A stretch of 64,000 nt of DNA, taken from Nostoc sp. NMS8 (GTDB lineage Bacteria; Cyanobacteriota; Cyanobacteriia; Cyanobacteriales; Nostocaceae). The DNA lies in the NCBI RefSeq assembly GCF_017115045.1, contig NZ_JABXKK010000098.1, positions 1 through 64,000 of the forward strand, given 5' to 3'. Below, one piece after another: positions 34,237 through 42,980 of this stretch. Position 1 is the stretch's first letter. Each line of letters opens with the position of its first letter. Position numbers and translations under genes: made by a program. The notes under the pieces were generated by a model, which saw nothing but the letters and a program-made list of their open reading frames with translations, searched no databases and was not told the DNA's origin.

Positions 34237-35055
34237 TTATCCCCCCTGAATTACAAGCTTTTTAATGCCATATTTCACAAGGATACGCCCAATAATAACA
34301 ATGACAACTATCCAGAAAGTTTGATGCAGCAAAATATTAAATAGTGCGTTTGGTTGAAGATTACCAGTAAAAAGACGAAAAGGTTTGTCGATTAGTCCTG
34401 AAAAAGGAAGTGCATTCAAAAAAGGCTTGCTCCACTCAGGAAAAAGTGGCAATGGAACAATTATGCCAGAGAAGATAGTTACAAGAGTAGGTAGAATACT
34501 ATTAATTCCCTCGCCCGAAATTGTCCACATCATTGATACAGTCAGAAGCATAGTTAATGCAGACGAAAGTAAAATTGCGCCAATAAAAGAGATAAAAAAG
34601 GCAAAAAAAGAAGCTAATGAAGGTGGAAAAGCAAGCGACCATTCGGCAAGCCCTAAAAAGGGAAAAATAAAAATTGTGACACCAAGAAGCGGAATAGCAC
34701 GAAGTATCAGGGGCGTTGTGCGAAGTGCCAAAGCGCGAGTAAACCAAAAATTATAAAGGTCTGTGGGTCGCAGAAGATCGTATCCGACAGCACCAGTTCG
34801 GATGAGTTCTTGAATATCTCTATCACCTCCCCAAGGGACAATCGCCATCAGAAATGCCTGTCCCAGCCACACATATCCTACAGCTTGTTGAAAAGTGATA
34901 GGTTGAGCAGAGGTTGCATGAGTAAAGAATGCCTGTAAAACCATTACTTTCACTAACCCCCAGAAAAGCTGAGTTCCAACGCCAGCCAAAGCAGCAGCAC
35001 GGTATTGCAACAGCAGTGTAAATCTAGCAACAAACAGTGACCAATATGCTTTCAT
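34237..35055 (-). CDS. ABC-2 type exporter permease
   Basis: A 272-residue protein with about six transmembrane helices, beginning MKAYWSLFVARFTLLLQYRAAA. Its start overlaps the stop of the ATPase gene by four bases (ATGA), giving translational coupling. It pairs with the permease at 33284. The cytoplasmic segment GGDRDIQELIRTGAVGYDLLRPTDLYN matches the loop typical of this subgroup. The exported compound cannot be deduced. Confidence 0.82.
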   Translation of the reverse strand: MKAYWSLFVARFTLLLQYRAAALAGVGTQLFWGLVKVMVLQAFFTHATSAQPITFQQAVGYVWLGQAFLMAIVPWGGDRDIQELIRTGAVGYDLLRPTDLYNFWFTRALALRTTPLILRAIPLLGVTIFIFPFLGLAEWSLAFPPSLASFFAFFISFIGAILLSSALTMLLTVSMMWTISGEGINSILPTLVTIFSGIIVPLPLFPEWSKPFLNALPFSGLIDKPFRLFTGNLQPNALFNILLHQTFWIVVIVIIGRILVKYGIKKLVIQGG

Positions 35056-36044
35056 GGGACGATTCCGGCTGAAATTGCATAAAGTTCAGCAACTATCTCT
35101 TCAATGGGTGGATTTTCCACAAAAAGATCCTCTACTTCGTATTGCGAGGTAACTTGGCTAATTAAAGACGCAGCAGAAAGCTTTGTGGGATCGAAGGATA
35201 GAGTTACAGTGCGACCTTCTTTAGAGATAATACTGACTCCTTCTTGCTCAAAGAAGAAATCATCCTTTGCTAGGTCGATTCTTAAGTACCGACGCGAGGA
35301 AACTTGAGAACGCAGTGCTGCGAGAGTTCCATCACAAAGGATTTCACCTCCACCAATAATAATTATGCGATCGCACAATGCCTCGATATCATCCATATCA
35401 TGGGTAGTTAGGATGGTGGTCACTTGATGAGTTTTATTCAGCGCTTTGATAAATTTTCTGACTGCAAGTTTTGAAACTGCATCAAGCCCAATGGTGGGTT
35501 CATCAAGAAAAAGAATTTCCGGTCTGTGAAGCATGGCGGCTGCAAAGTCACATCTCATCCTTTGACCAAGGCTTAACTGTCTCACCGGAGTCGAGAGAAA
35601 GCTTCCAAGACCAAGCAAATCAATCATTTCTTCGCGTGTCTGGCGGTACTCAGATTGGGGAACGCGATAAATATCCCGCAGCAAATCGAAAGACTCAATC
35701 ACTGGCAAATCCCACCAGAGTTGTGTTCTTTGACCAAACACTACACCGATACGATTAACGTGCTTGATTCGATCTTTCCAAGGAGTTCGTCCGCCAATTA
35801 GGCATTTTCCACTAGAAGGTACGAGAATACCGCTTAAAATTTTAATCGTGGTCGATTTACCGGCTCCATTTGGGCCAATGTATCCTACAAGTTCTCCCCG
35901 TTCCAGGGAAAACGAAACTCCTTTGAGGGCATAAACTTCTTTAGTTTTTCGCTGCACAAGTCCTCGTATTGAACCGAAAAGCCCAGAGGAACGTTCAGAC
36001 ACAAAGAAAGTCTTCCTGAGATTTTCGACAAGAATGTGAGACAT
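35052..36044 (-). CDS. ABC exporter ATP-binding protein
   Basis: A 330-residue ATPase. Walker A is GPNGAGKSTT, the signature is QLSLGQRMRCD, Walker B is EILFLDEPTIGLD, and the H-loop is TTHDMDD. The linker before Walker A (RKTKEVYALKGVSFSLERGE) and the C-terminal extension fit the COG4586 group that works with two ABC-2 permeases encoded downstream. The N-terminal segment FVSERSSGLFGSIRGLVQRK is typical of this type. Confidence 0.9.
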   Translation of the reverse strand: MSHILVENLRKTFFVSERSSGLFGSIRGLVQRKTKEVYALKGVSFSLERGELVGYIGPNGAGKSTTIKILSGILVPSSGKCLIGGRTPWKDRIKHVNRIGVVFGQRTQLWWDLPVIESFDLLRDIYRVPQSEYRQTREEMIDLLGLGSFLSTPVRQLSLGQRMRCDFAAAMLHRPEILFLDEPTIGLDAVSKLAVRKFIKALNKTHQVTTILTTHDMDDIEALCDRIIIIGGGEILCDGTLAALRSQVSSRRYLRIDLAKDDFFFEQEGVSIISKEGRTVTLSFDPTKLSAASLISQVTSQYEVEDLFVENPPIEEIVAELYAISAGIVP

Positions 36045-36087
36045 ATTTTGTTAGTCTGTTATTGCGAAGAAAGGCAGGAGGTAAAAG

Positions 36088-36234
36088 ATGGGCTTGGGTG
36101 GATTAAGGATTGTCTTGGTAGTAGCTGGGGCGATTAATGTTGGCGCGATCGCCAGACTAATGAAAAATTTCGAGATATATCATTTAATAATAAGTAAATT
36201 GCCAATGCAATCCCCATGCCAAGAATTACCGTAG
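36088..36234 (+). pseudogene. Decayed duplicate of the trmJ 5' end
   Basis: The 48-codon reading MGLGGLRIVLVVAGAINVGA... parallels the true trmJ start MGLAGLRIVLVEPAGPINIG at 36734, with the same upstream AGGAGG. It lacks three bases after codon 11, then a one-base shift near 36200 ends the similarity. The similarity stops where the 36216 gene starts. It is a non-functional remnant. Confidence 0.8.
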
Positions 36235-36569
36235 AAGTATCAGAGGAATTATCTCTACAACTAGCACAAGTAGGCGATGCCTTGCGGCAAGCCACTTTGT
36301 GTCTACGCTTACCTGAACTACTTGCATTGAGTCTCCAACAACCAGCTGTACCAGCACAGGTTTACCGATACATCTTAAATTTTTTGACTAGCAACCTCAC
36401 TCCTGAACAAATTGCTGAATTTAAACCTACTCCCGAAATGCAAGAACGGTTGCGTACCTTGTTAACACGCAGTAACGCAGGTGAACTTACACCCACGGAG
36501 TTGAAAGAACTAGATGAGTATGAACGTATTGAACACTTAGTTGTGATGATTAAAGCAGGCAACTTCTAA
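36216..36569 (+). CDS. Antitoxin-like hypothetical protein
   Basis: A 117-residue protein beginning MPRITVEVSEELSLQLAQVGD, a strand followed by helices resembling small ribbon-helix-helix-style DNA-binding N-termini. It continues with a helical body (QVYRYILNFLTSNLTPEQIAEF...LTPTELKELDEYERIEHLVVMIKAG). Proteins of this pattern in cyanobacteria are usually the first gene of a toxin-antitoxin pair, but no toxin frame follows before trmJ. It is inserted between a trmJ 5' remnant and intact trmJ. Orphan status is inferred. Confidence 0.5.
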   Translation: MPRITVEVSEELSLQLAQVGDALRQATLCLRLPELLALSLQQPAVPAQVYRYILNFLTSNLTPEQIAEFKPTPEMQERLRTLLTRSNAGELTPTELKELDEYERIEHLVVMIKAGNF

Positions 36570-36733
36570 ATAGCGACGAACGACTAGCCCAACGGCAAAG
36601 ATTGCGCTGAACTTTTCAGACCTGACGCAGGCATTCACTTACACAGCTAAAATGATTTCAAGGAAACTCTTCAGCATAAGCATAACGCTGAAAATTAGTC
36701 TGTAAGTACTGGTGCGATCGCAGGAGGCAAAAA

Positions 36734-37474
36734 ATGGGCTTGGCTGGATTAAGAATTGTGTTGGTAGAACCAGCTGGGCCGATAAATATCGGCGCGATCG
36801 CCAGGGTAATGAAAAATTTTGGTCTATATAATTTAGTATTAGTGAACCCCCAATGCGATCCGCTTTCGACGGAAGCTTTGATGATGGCTGTTCACGCTCA
36901 GGAAATTATAGAATCTGCGGTAATAGTGGCAACCTTACCAGAAGCATTGCACGGATGTGTACGGGCGATCGCTACCACTGGCCGCATTCGCAGTTTAGAA
37001 ACACCCTTAGAAAACCCCCGCACTGCACTACCCTGGTTACTGGAGGAACCAGAAAAACCCGCAGCCCTGATTTTTGGCAGAGAAGACCGAGGATTAAGCA
37101 ATGAAGAATTAAATTATGCACAGAGGTTTGTTGGTATTCCCACAAGTCAAGATTATGTCGCCCTGAATTTAGCTACTGCTGTAGCAATCTGTTGTTATGA
37201 ATTGTCACAATCTGCCCAGCAACTTGATACCCAAACCTTACCCGAAACGGAACTCGCAACCATAGATGTTGTGGAAGGATACTACCAGCAATTAGAATCA
37301 CTATTACTGAAAATTGGTTATGTGTATCCCCATACAGCAGCGAGTCGTATGGGCAAATTTCGCCAACTATATAATCGCGCTCACCTGAAGACTGGGGAAG
37401 TAGCCATGTTGCGAGGAATTTTGCAGCAGGTAGAATGGGCGCTGAAAAACCAGAGGGATGGTGAAAACTTGTAA
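36734..37474 (+). CDS. trmJ: SPOUT RNA 2'-O-methyltransferase TrmJ
   Basis: A 246-residue SpoU/TrmH-superfamily enzyme. The N-terminus RIVLVEPAGPINIGAIARVMKNFG and the knot-forming motifs LIFGREDRGLSNEEL and IPTSQDYVALNLATAVAICCYEL are canonical. TrmJ methylates the ribose of residue 32 in tRNA anticodon loops; the C-terminal extension (YVYPHTAASRMGKFRQLYNRAHL) is typical of the TrmJ type. A good AGGAGG lies upstream of ATG 36734. The 5' end is duplicated at 36088. Confidence 0.9.
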   Translation: MGLAGLRIVLVEPAGPINIGAIARVMKNFGLYNLVLVNPQCDPLSTEALMMAVHAQEIIESAVIVATLPEALHGCVRAIATTGRIRSLETPLENPRTALPWLLEEPEKPAALIFGREDRGLSNEELNYAQRFVGIPTSQDYVALNLATAVAICCYELSQSAQQLDTQTLPETELATIDVVEGYYQQLESLLLKIGYVYPHTAASRMGKFRQLYNRAHLKTGEVAMLRGILQQVEWALKNQRDGENL

Positions 37475-37605
37475 TTATTCGTTTAATATATACGCAATCA
37501 TCCCCCCAAAATATTTAATATCGCTTAAACTAAACACAAAAATGTTACTTAGTGGCAAAGTAGAATTTGAGTATTAATATTGCTTAAAGATTAAGTTTTG
37601 GGTCA

Positions 37606-37745
37606 GAGAAGAGGAAAGGGGGCAGGGAGCAGGGAGCAGGGGGACAACCCCATAAATAAATTTAGGGGCTTGAAACCCTCTTTGCAGGTGAATTCGAGTA
37701 TCTTTCTCCCCTGCCCGCTGCCCCCTGCTCCCCTGCCTCTTCGGT
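37606..37745. repeat. Purine/pyrimidine inverted-repeat element
   Basis: AGAGGAAAGGGGGCAGGGAG... near 37608 faces CTGCCCGCTGCCCCCTGCTC...CTCTTC near 37708-37741, and encloses CCCATAAATAAATTTAGGGG, which also occurs in variant form near 56723. It fills the gap between trmJ and the beta-lactamase-like gene; 37475-37605 has no gene. Confidence 0.65.
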
Positions 37746-37790
37746 CAGGAGTCTGCAAGAAAACAGTCAAGTGGGTCACAAGGAGTAACT

Positions 37791-39356
37791 GTGTCAGAGT
37801 CAAGTGACGAACTAACAGCTTTCTCGCGGCGTCAACCCTTAAATCGCCGCCAGCCGCCACAAAAAGTTCAAAAAGTGGTGAAGAAGAAAGTTAAAGCTAA
37901 CAGCCAGCCGCCAACTACAAATGGACGAGAAGGGGCGCTAACACGCTCAAAAAATCAAATCATTTCTCCCCCAATCCCTGGTGCTACACGTAGGGTAAAA
38001 TCGGGGTTAGTCATGCCAACGGCAGTAAAATCAATACCTAGTGCAAAGGGAAAAATTCCTCCCTTCCGACCGGGTGCTGTGATGGTTAAAACAGTGCGGA
38101 TGGAAAAGCCAAAACCAAACAGGCGCTCATCGCGGAAAACCCGGTTAAAGCCAATGGCCAAAACCATATTGTATGTTTTGCGATTATTGATTGTGGGTGT
38201 GGGGATGGGTGCAATTGTGGGCACGGCGTTGTCAGTATTAGACCCAGCAAATCGCATCAGCACAAGTTCGACATCGCAATCTAATAGTAATGTGGTGCGA
38301 TCGCAGCCACAACCTTCCCAAACTCCTCCAGTTGCGTCTTCAAGTCTATATCTATCTCAAGAAATTACCTCTTTGAAAAATGCCGTGCAAAATTTGGCGG
38401 CCACTAACCCAAATCTCACACCCGGAGTTTTCTTAGTAGATTTGGATACAGGTAGTTATGTAGATATCAATGGCTCTACCAGTTTTCCGGCAGCCAGTAC
38501 GATTAAAGTGCCGATTTTGGTTGCCTTTTTCCAGGATGTGGATGCAGGGAAAATTCACCTGGATGAAATGCTAACCATGCAACAGGATATGGTAGCTGGC
38601 GGTTCGGGAAATCTGCAATACAAACCACCGGGAACCCAGTACCCCGCTCTGGAAGTTGTCACTAAAATGATTACAATCAGCGACAACACAGCAACAAATA
38701 TGCTGATTGCTCGACTGGGAGGAATAGACGCTTTAAACCAGCGTTTCCGCAGTTGGGGATTGACAACCACGGTAATCCGCAATCAACTCCCAGATTTGCA
38801 AGGGACAAACACTACTAGTCCCAAGGAATTAGGAAATTTGATGGCGATTGTAAGTCAGGGAAATTTAGTGAGTGCGCCATCACGCGATCTCATGCTCGAT
38901 ATCTTGCGCCGCACCCAGAAAGATACTCTCCTACCCTCAGGTTTAGGAACAGGCGCTAGAGCATACCACAAAACGGGCGATATCGGCACAATGTTGGCAG
39001 ATGCAGGTTTAATTGTTGTTCCAACTGGCAAGCGCTACATCGCTTCCGTTATGGTACAACGCCCCGAAAACGATCCTCGCGCCGAAAAATTGATTAGCTC
39101 AATTTCTCGTTTAGCTTACCAAGAGTTTAGCCAGAATGCTGTCACACCCGGCACTACTACAAATACAGTACCCGCAAATGGTTATCAGCCCCAGGTTATG
39201 AATCCTGCTTTTCCTAACGGTACAACAGGCACAGTTCCCATGAGCATTTATCAGCCTCCTGTTGTCACTCCTGTACCCAACGGTATGGGAAGTACTGTAC
39301 CGGCAAACGGTTATCAATCTCCAGTGATGAATCCTCAGTATTATCCTCCAAGATAA
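37791..39356 (+). CDS. Class A beta-lactamase-like serine hydrolase, membrane-anchored
   Basis: 521 residues from GTG 37791. A basic Arg/Lys/Pro-rich cytoplasmic tail (about 1-120) is followed by one transmembrane helix (about 124-150), then a class A beta-lactamase fold with the S-x-x-K motif (Ser236-Lys239), SDN (297-299) and KTG (394-396). The region that should hold the Glu166 general base reads LPDLQGTNTTS with no obvious Glu-x-x-Leu-Asn, so true lactamase activity is doubtful. The tail has Pro/Tyr repeats (NGYQPQVMNP, NGYQSPVMNP). A peptidoglycan-related role is possible. Confidence 0.8.
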   Translation: MSESSDELTAFSRRQPLNRRQPPQKVQKVVKKKVKANSQPPTTNGREGALTRSKNQIISPPIPGATRRVKSGLVMPTAVKSIPSAKGKIPPFRPGAVMVKTVRMEKPKPNRRSSRKTRLKPMAKTILYVLRLLIVGVGMGAIVGTALSVLDPANRISTSSTSQSNSNVVRSQPQPSQTPPVASSSLYLSQEITSLKNAVQNLAATNPNLTPGVFLVDLDTGSYVDINGSTSFPAASTIKVPILVAFFQDVDAGKIHLDEMLTMQQDMVAGGSGNLQYKPPGTQYPALEVVTKMITISDNTATNMLIARLGGIDALNQRFRSWGLTTTVIRNQLPDLQGTNTTSPKELGNLMAIVSQGNLVSAPSRDLMLDILRRTQKDTLLPSGLGTGARAYHKTGDIGTMLADAGLIVVPTGKRYIASVMVQRPENDPRAEKLISSISRLAYQEFSQNAVTPGTTTNTVPANGYQPQVMNPAFPNGTTGTVPMSIYQPPVVTPVPNGMGSTVPANGYQSPVMNPQYYPPR

Positions 39357-39459
39357 TTCGTAATGACGCTGATTTTATTTCTCTTTTTAATGACCGTAAT
39401 TCCGTTATAAGTGAGATTTAAAAAATAATTATTCCGTGAAAATTCAAGTCTAATTCACA

Positions 39460-40221
39460 TTAGAGAAGGGGTTGTGTAGCCATTTCTTCTAATTGAATTA
39501 CTTTCAGTAGATTTTTCCAGTCTTCAGTTAGTCCCGAATCCTGGGAACCTGTAAGGCGGAGTTCTGCTAGCGTTGTCAAAGCATCGTACCAAATGCCATT
39601 TTTTGCGTAGATAGCTGCTTGTTGCTGTGGTGACAATTGTTTAAATTGCTCGTGTAATGCTACATCTAAGTTCACACGTTGCACCCAGCCTTCTACAAAA
39701 TTCAATGTTACTGATTGGCTAGAGTTACATGTAGTTATAACTTTGAAGAACCAGTGATATAGCTTGTCGGTTTCTAATAAAGTTGTAGTGTTTTGTAGTT
39801 GCACTCGAACAATTCCAGGTATTGGGGGTACTGAAATATTTGTGCGATACATTGTTTTATTTTGATCGGTTTGCAAAACAAATTCAATCGCCTGAATCGA
39901 AGATTGGTTATAGGGAACATAGAACCAAAAGCTGGGCTGTTCTACACTAGTTAAGCCCAACACCTGAGTAATCGTAGTTTCTCCTGCACCTTGCAAGCGT
40001 TGTTCATAGCTTGGCACAAGAGCCGTTAAAGGTAAACCAAGTGCATTACAATCTCCCCGTGAGGCTCCTTCCCCTCGCTTTCCTGGTAGACCGCGATTGG
40101 GTGGTGGCGGTGGTGCGTTAAAGTGAATTGACGTTGATTTTTGCGCTAAGACTGGCAAAGTACTCAGACAGTTAATGAAAATCACACTGAATGCAGTTAA
40201 TAAAGCTAGTCGCTGAAACAT
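39460..40221 (-). CDS. DUF928-family secreted protein
   Basis: A 253-residue protein from ATG 40221, MFQRLALLTAFSVIF..., with a signal peptide ending near PVLAQ. The mature part begins with a poly-proline stretch (FNAPPPPPNRGLPGKRG), then LTALVPSYEQ and PSFWFYVPYNQ, typical of DUF928, a cyanobacterial family often encoded beside CHAT/CHASE2 proteins. Function unknown. The longer open frame to 40413 is built from repeats and is not used. The CHAT-CHASE2 gene lies upstream on the same strand. Confidence 0.8.
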   Translation of the reverse strand: MFQRLALLTAFSVIFINCLSTLPVLAQKSTSIHFNAPPPPPNRGLPGKRGEGASRGDCNALGLPLTALVPSYEQRLQGAGETTITQVLGLTSVEQPSFWFYVPYNQSSIQAIEFVLQTDQNKTMYRTNISVPPIPGIVRVQLQNTTTLLETDKLYHWFFKVITTCNSSQSVTLNFVEGWVQRVNLDVALHEQFKQLSPQQQAAIYAKNGIWYDALTTLAELRLTGSQDSGLTEDWKNLLKVIQLEEMATQPLL

Positions 40222-40303
40222 AATTTGTAATTTGTAATGACGCTCTCTACGAGACGCTAAAAGCGAACGATCACTCGCTAACGTAATTCGTAGTTCGTAA
40301 TTT

Positions 40304-40435
40304 AATACGGTTCGGTTAAAGCAAGAGACGCAATGAATCGCCGTCAAGACAAAAGACTGATTATTGTAGAGACGGCGATTTATCGCGTCTTTGCAATCTA
40401 GAATTTTCATCAAAAAACCTTAACCGAACCGTATT
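40304..40435. repeat. 132-bp MITE-like hairpin
   Basis: AATACGGTTCGGTTAA (40304-40319) is the reverse complement of the right end near 40420-40435. Inner arms AGACGCAATGAATCGCCGTC and GACGGCGATTTATCGCGTCT also pair. It lies between the CHAT-CHASE2 gene and the DUF928 gene. Confidence 0.75.
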
Positions 40436-40487
40436 GGCTGGCCTATCTCCTGCCTCCTAATTTAGTAATCACAAAAATATGTGTAGT

Positions 40488-42848
40488 TTACGCAGAGTGG
40501 GAAAAATCTCTTATCCAATAGGCAATTAGGATAATACTACTAATGAGAGCGATCGCAGAGGGAACTAACGGTATCCAAGCGCTGCACTGAATTAAAATAA
40601 CAAAGCATACTCCGTAGAGGCTGGCGATCGCAATTGAAGTTGCAATCCCTAAATAAAATAACGGTCGAACGTACCAAGCCAATAAACTCCCTGTTATCGA
40701 CCATCCCCAAATCCAGATTATTTCTTGCCAAACCGACCAAGCCCATAAAAGCGATCGCCCATCAAGAGCTGCACTTAATAATTGACTAATCATTTGCGCT
40801 TGTAAAATCACACCTGGTATTTTCTCGATCGCACCTTCATTTGTGATGTAAGGTGTGGATGAGTAGTCTTGAAAGCTTTCGGCTGTTGTACCAATCAGAA
40901 TAATTTTATTTTTTACTGTACTAGGATTAATTTTTCCTGCTAGTACTTCTGTTAATGTCACCTGCGGCACAAATTTCTGTAGCGATCGCTGGGTGCGGTA
41001 ATTCAACAAAATTTGGTGTCCTGAAGCATCAATACTTTGGTAGCCGCTGGTGTGTGCTGTAAGTGGTTGAAAAGTAGTCTTACCCAGTTTCCAAGCACCA
41101 TCGCTACTAAATTTTAGAGAAATATTATGAGCAGCTAAGTAATGCAGTGCTACTTGTACGCTGAAAGCATATTGGGCTTTGCAAGGTGAAGAGGGCGGCG
41201 GTGTTAATGCTAGCAAATGACGACGGACAATGTTATCTGGGTCGAGGACTAAATCACTAAAACCTAAGCGTTCTAGTGGTATTTCCGGTGGGGATTTGAT
41301 GCCGGGATGCTCAGATTGGCGATCGCTAACTCGACAGACTGCACTTAGATGTTTACTGTTATGTAAATGTTTTGCAAGTTCTGGTAACTCTGGCTTAACA
41401 GGGCGATCGCGGTAAATATCTAATCCTATTGCTTGTGGTTGATATACTTCTAATTTCTCCAACAATTTCAACAGCGATTCATCGGAGAGAGAACCTTGAG
41501 GTTTTTCTTGAGACTGTGATTGTACATCTTCTTCCGTAATTGTCACAACCAACAAGCGAGAATCAGGCTGTTCGTCTGGGCGTAGTCGCTGCAACTGATC
41601 GAATGCTTGTAACTCCCATCCTTGCAGCATTCCCAAATATCGTACACCGACAACTAAACTACTAATGACTAAACTCGCACAACCAACCCAAAAAAAACGA
41701 AGTTTTGAATGCTTACCGACATTTTTTGAATTTTGAATTTCAGTCGGAGAAACCAATGCCCCATGCCCAATCAACTCCTGCCAACTTGGTGGTATCTCCG
41801 CGAGATTTTGATAAATCACAGGTAGCCAACTTGCACAGGGAAATTGTCCATCCAATCCTTGCAATCTCTCTCTAGCTTCGCGCACTGCTAGATAAAGCGA
41901 TTTACCTCCAGCATAAGCTTGCAAAAAATGTTTGAGAAATGTCTGCGCTACGCGGTCTGGTACAGGTTCACGCATAACAATCAACTGGGGAATCTGCAAA
42001 GAAGCAAATTCTCGCGCTAGTCCTAAACCATCACAGGAGTTGAAAATTGCTAACCTTAAACCGCGCTCAACTGCTTGCTTGAGAGCATACTTTAACTGAC
42101 TAATTGTCAAACTCTCTGTTTGGTTAATGTAGATTTGGCCAGTTTCTCCTGTACTTTGACTTGAACTATGTCCGGCAAAAAATAAAATATCCCAATTTTG
42201 CTGCCAGAGATTATCTGTTAAGTCTTCACAAGATGGTTCGACAAGAAAGTGAATTTCTGTATTAGGTAGTTGCTCTAAAAGTAAACGATCTGTGGCTATA
42301 TCGACTCCAGAACTATCGCCTAATAATGCCAAAATTTTTACATTCGCAGTTGATATTGGGGAAAAATTGACTTTTTCATAGATAGTGGCACTGAAGGAAA
42401 TTTCTGCATTTGGGTAACGCTCTATTAACTCCCAAACATGCCAAGGAAGCTTTTGAAGTTGATAGTCTTGAGTCTGCAAGATTACCCGAATGATATCAGA
42501 TGTCTGAAGCTTTTCGAGCCATTTCTCGCGGATCGGGCGGAAAGATTCTGATTGCAACCAATAGTTAAAGCGATCGCGTAACTGTTGAGCTACTTCGATA
42601 CATTCTCGATCGTTTGAAATTAACAGCTTTTGTTTTGGTAGCCCTTTAGGACGAGCAGCAAAATCTAGGTTACGATAAATCCCTTGCCAACAATTGAAAT
42701 TTAGCGGTAATTCTCTCTCTGGCGGAAGTTCGCCGATAACTTCACTCTCAGGGCGACTGTTTTCTTCTCCAATCTGGAGAGTAACTGGAAACCCAGTCTC
42801 AAAGCTCCCTTTGCCAAATTTCAAAACTACCAATTTAGTCACTGTCAT
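40488..42848 (-). CDS. CHAT-CHASE2 membrane protein (caspase-like protease plus sensor)
   Basis: A 786-residue protein. Residues about 115-160 (SDIIRVILQTQDYQLQKLPWHVWELIERYP) and about 170-350 form a CHAT caspase-fold domain with the His227 (FFAGHSS) and Cys272 (NSCDG) dyad. One transmembrane helix (about 383-405) leads to a CHASE2 extracytoplasmic sensor domain (about 410-690), then three C-terminal membrane helices (about 695-780). The design is a membrane sensor coupled to a cytoplasmic caspase-like protease. It is linked to a DUF928 gene, a pairing I recall from other cyanobacteria. Substrate and signal unknown. Confidence 0.85.
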   Translation of the reverse strand: MTVTKLVVLKFGKGSFETGFPVTLQIGEENSRPESEVIGELPPERELPLNFNCWQGIYRNLDFAARPKGLPKQKLLISNDRECIEVAQQLRDRFNYWLQSESFRPIREKWLEKLQTSDIIRVILQTQDYQLQKLPWHVWELIERYPNAEISFSATIYEKVNFSPISTANVKILALLGDSSGVDIATDRLLLEQLPNTEIHFLVEPSCEDLTDNLWQQNWDILFFAGHSSSQSTGETGQIYINQTESLTISQLKYALKQAVERGLRLAIFNSCDGLGLAREFASLQIPQLIVMREPVPDRVAQTFLKHFLQAYAGGKSLYLAVREARERLQGLDGQFPCASWLPVIYQNLAEIPPSWQELIGHGALVSPTEIQNSKNVGKHSKLRFFWVGCASLVISSLVVGVRYLGMLQGWELQAFDQLQRLRPDEQPDSRLLVVTITEEDVQSQSQEKPQGSLSDESLLKLLEKLEVYQPQAIGLDIYRDRPVKPELPELAKHLHNSKHLSAVCRVSDRQSEHPGIKSPPEIPLERLGFSDLVLDPDNIVRRHLLALTPPPSSPCKAQYAFSVQVALHYLAAHNISLKFSSDGAWKLGKTTFQPLTAHTSGYQSIDASGHQILLNYRTQRSLQKFVPQVTLTEVLAGKINPSTVKNKIILIGTTAESFQDYSSTPYITNEGAIEKIPGVILQAQMISQLLSAALDGRSLLWAWSVWQEIIWIWGWSITGSLLAWYVRPLFYLGIATSIAIASLYGVCFVILIQCSAWIPLVPSAIALISSIILIAYWIRDFSHSA

Positions 42849-42980
42849 TTCTCCGCCTCAGCCAGAGAAGCATCCATGATTTTTATCCCCCCAACACTTG
42901 CAATTTTACCTGCTTTAGGGAATGAAGGAGGCAGGAGGCAGAATAGCTAATAACTAGTTATTTATCCTCAACATAGATTT

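Noticed and set aside
37603..37860. Open frames on both strands in 37.6-37.9 kb
   Set aside because: They translate the purine/pyrimidine repeat and have low-complexity GAGGSG or PLPPAPLP composition.
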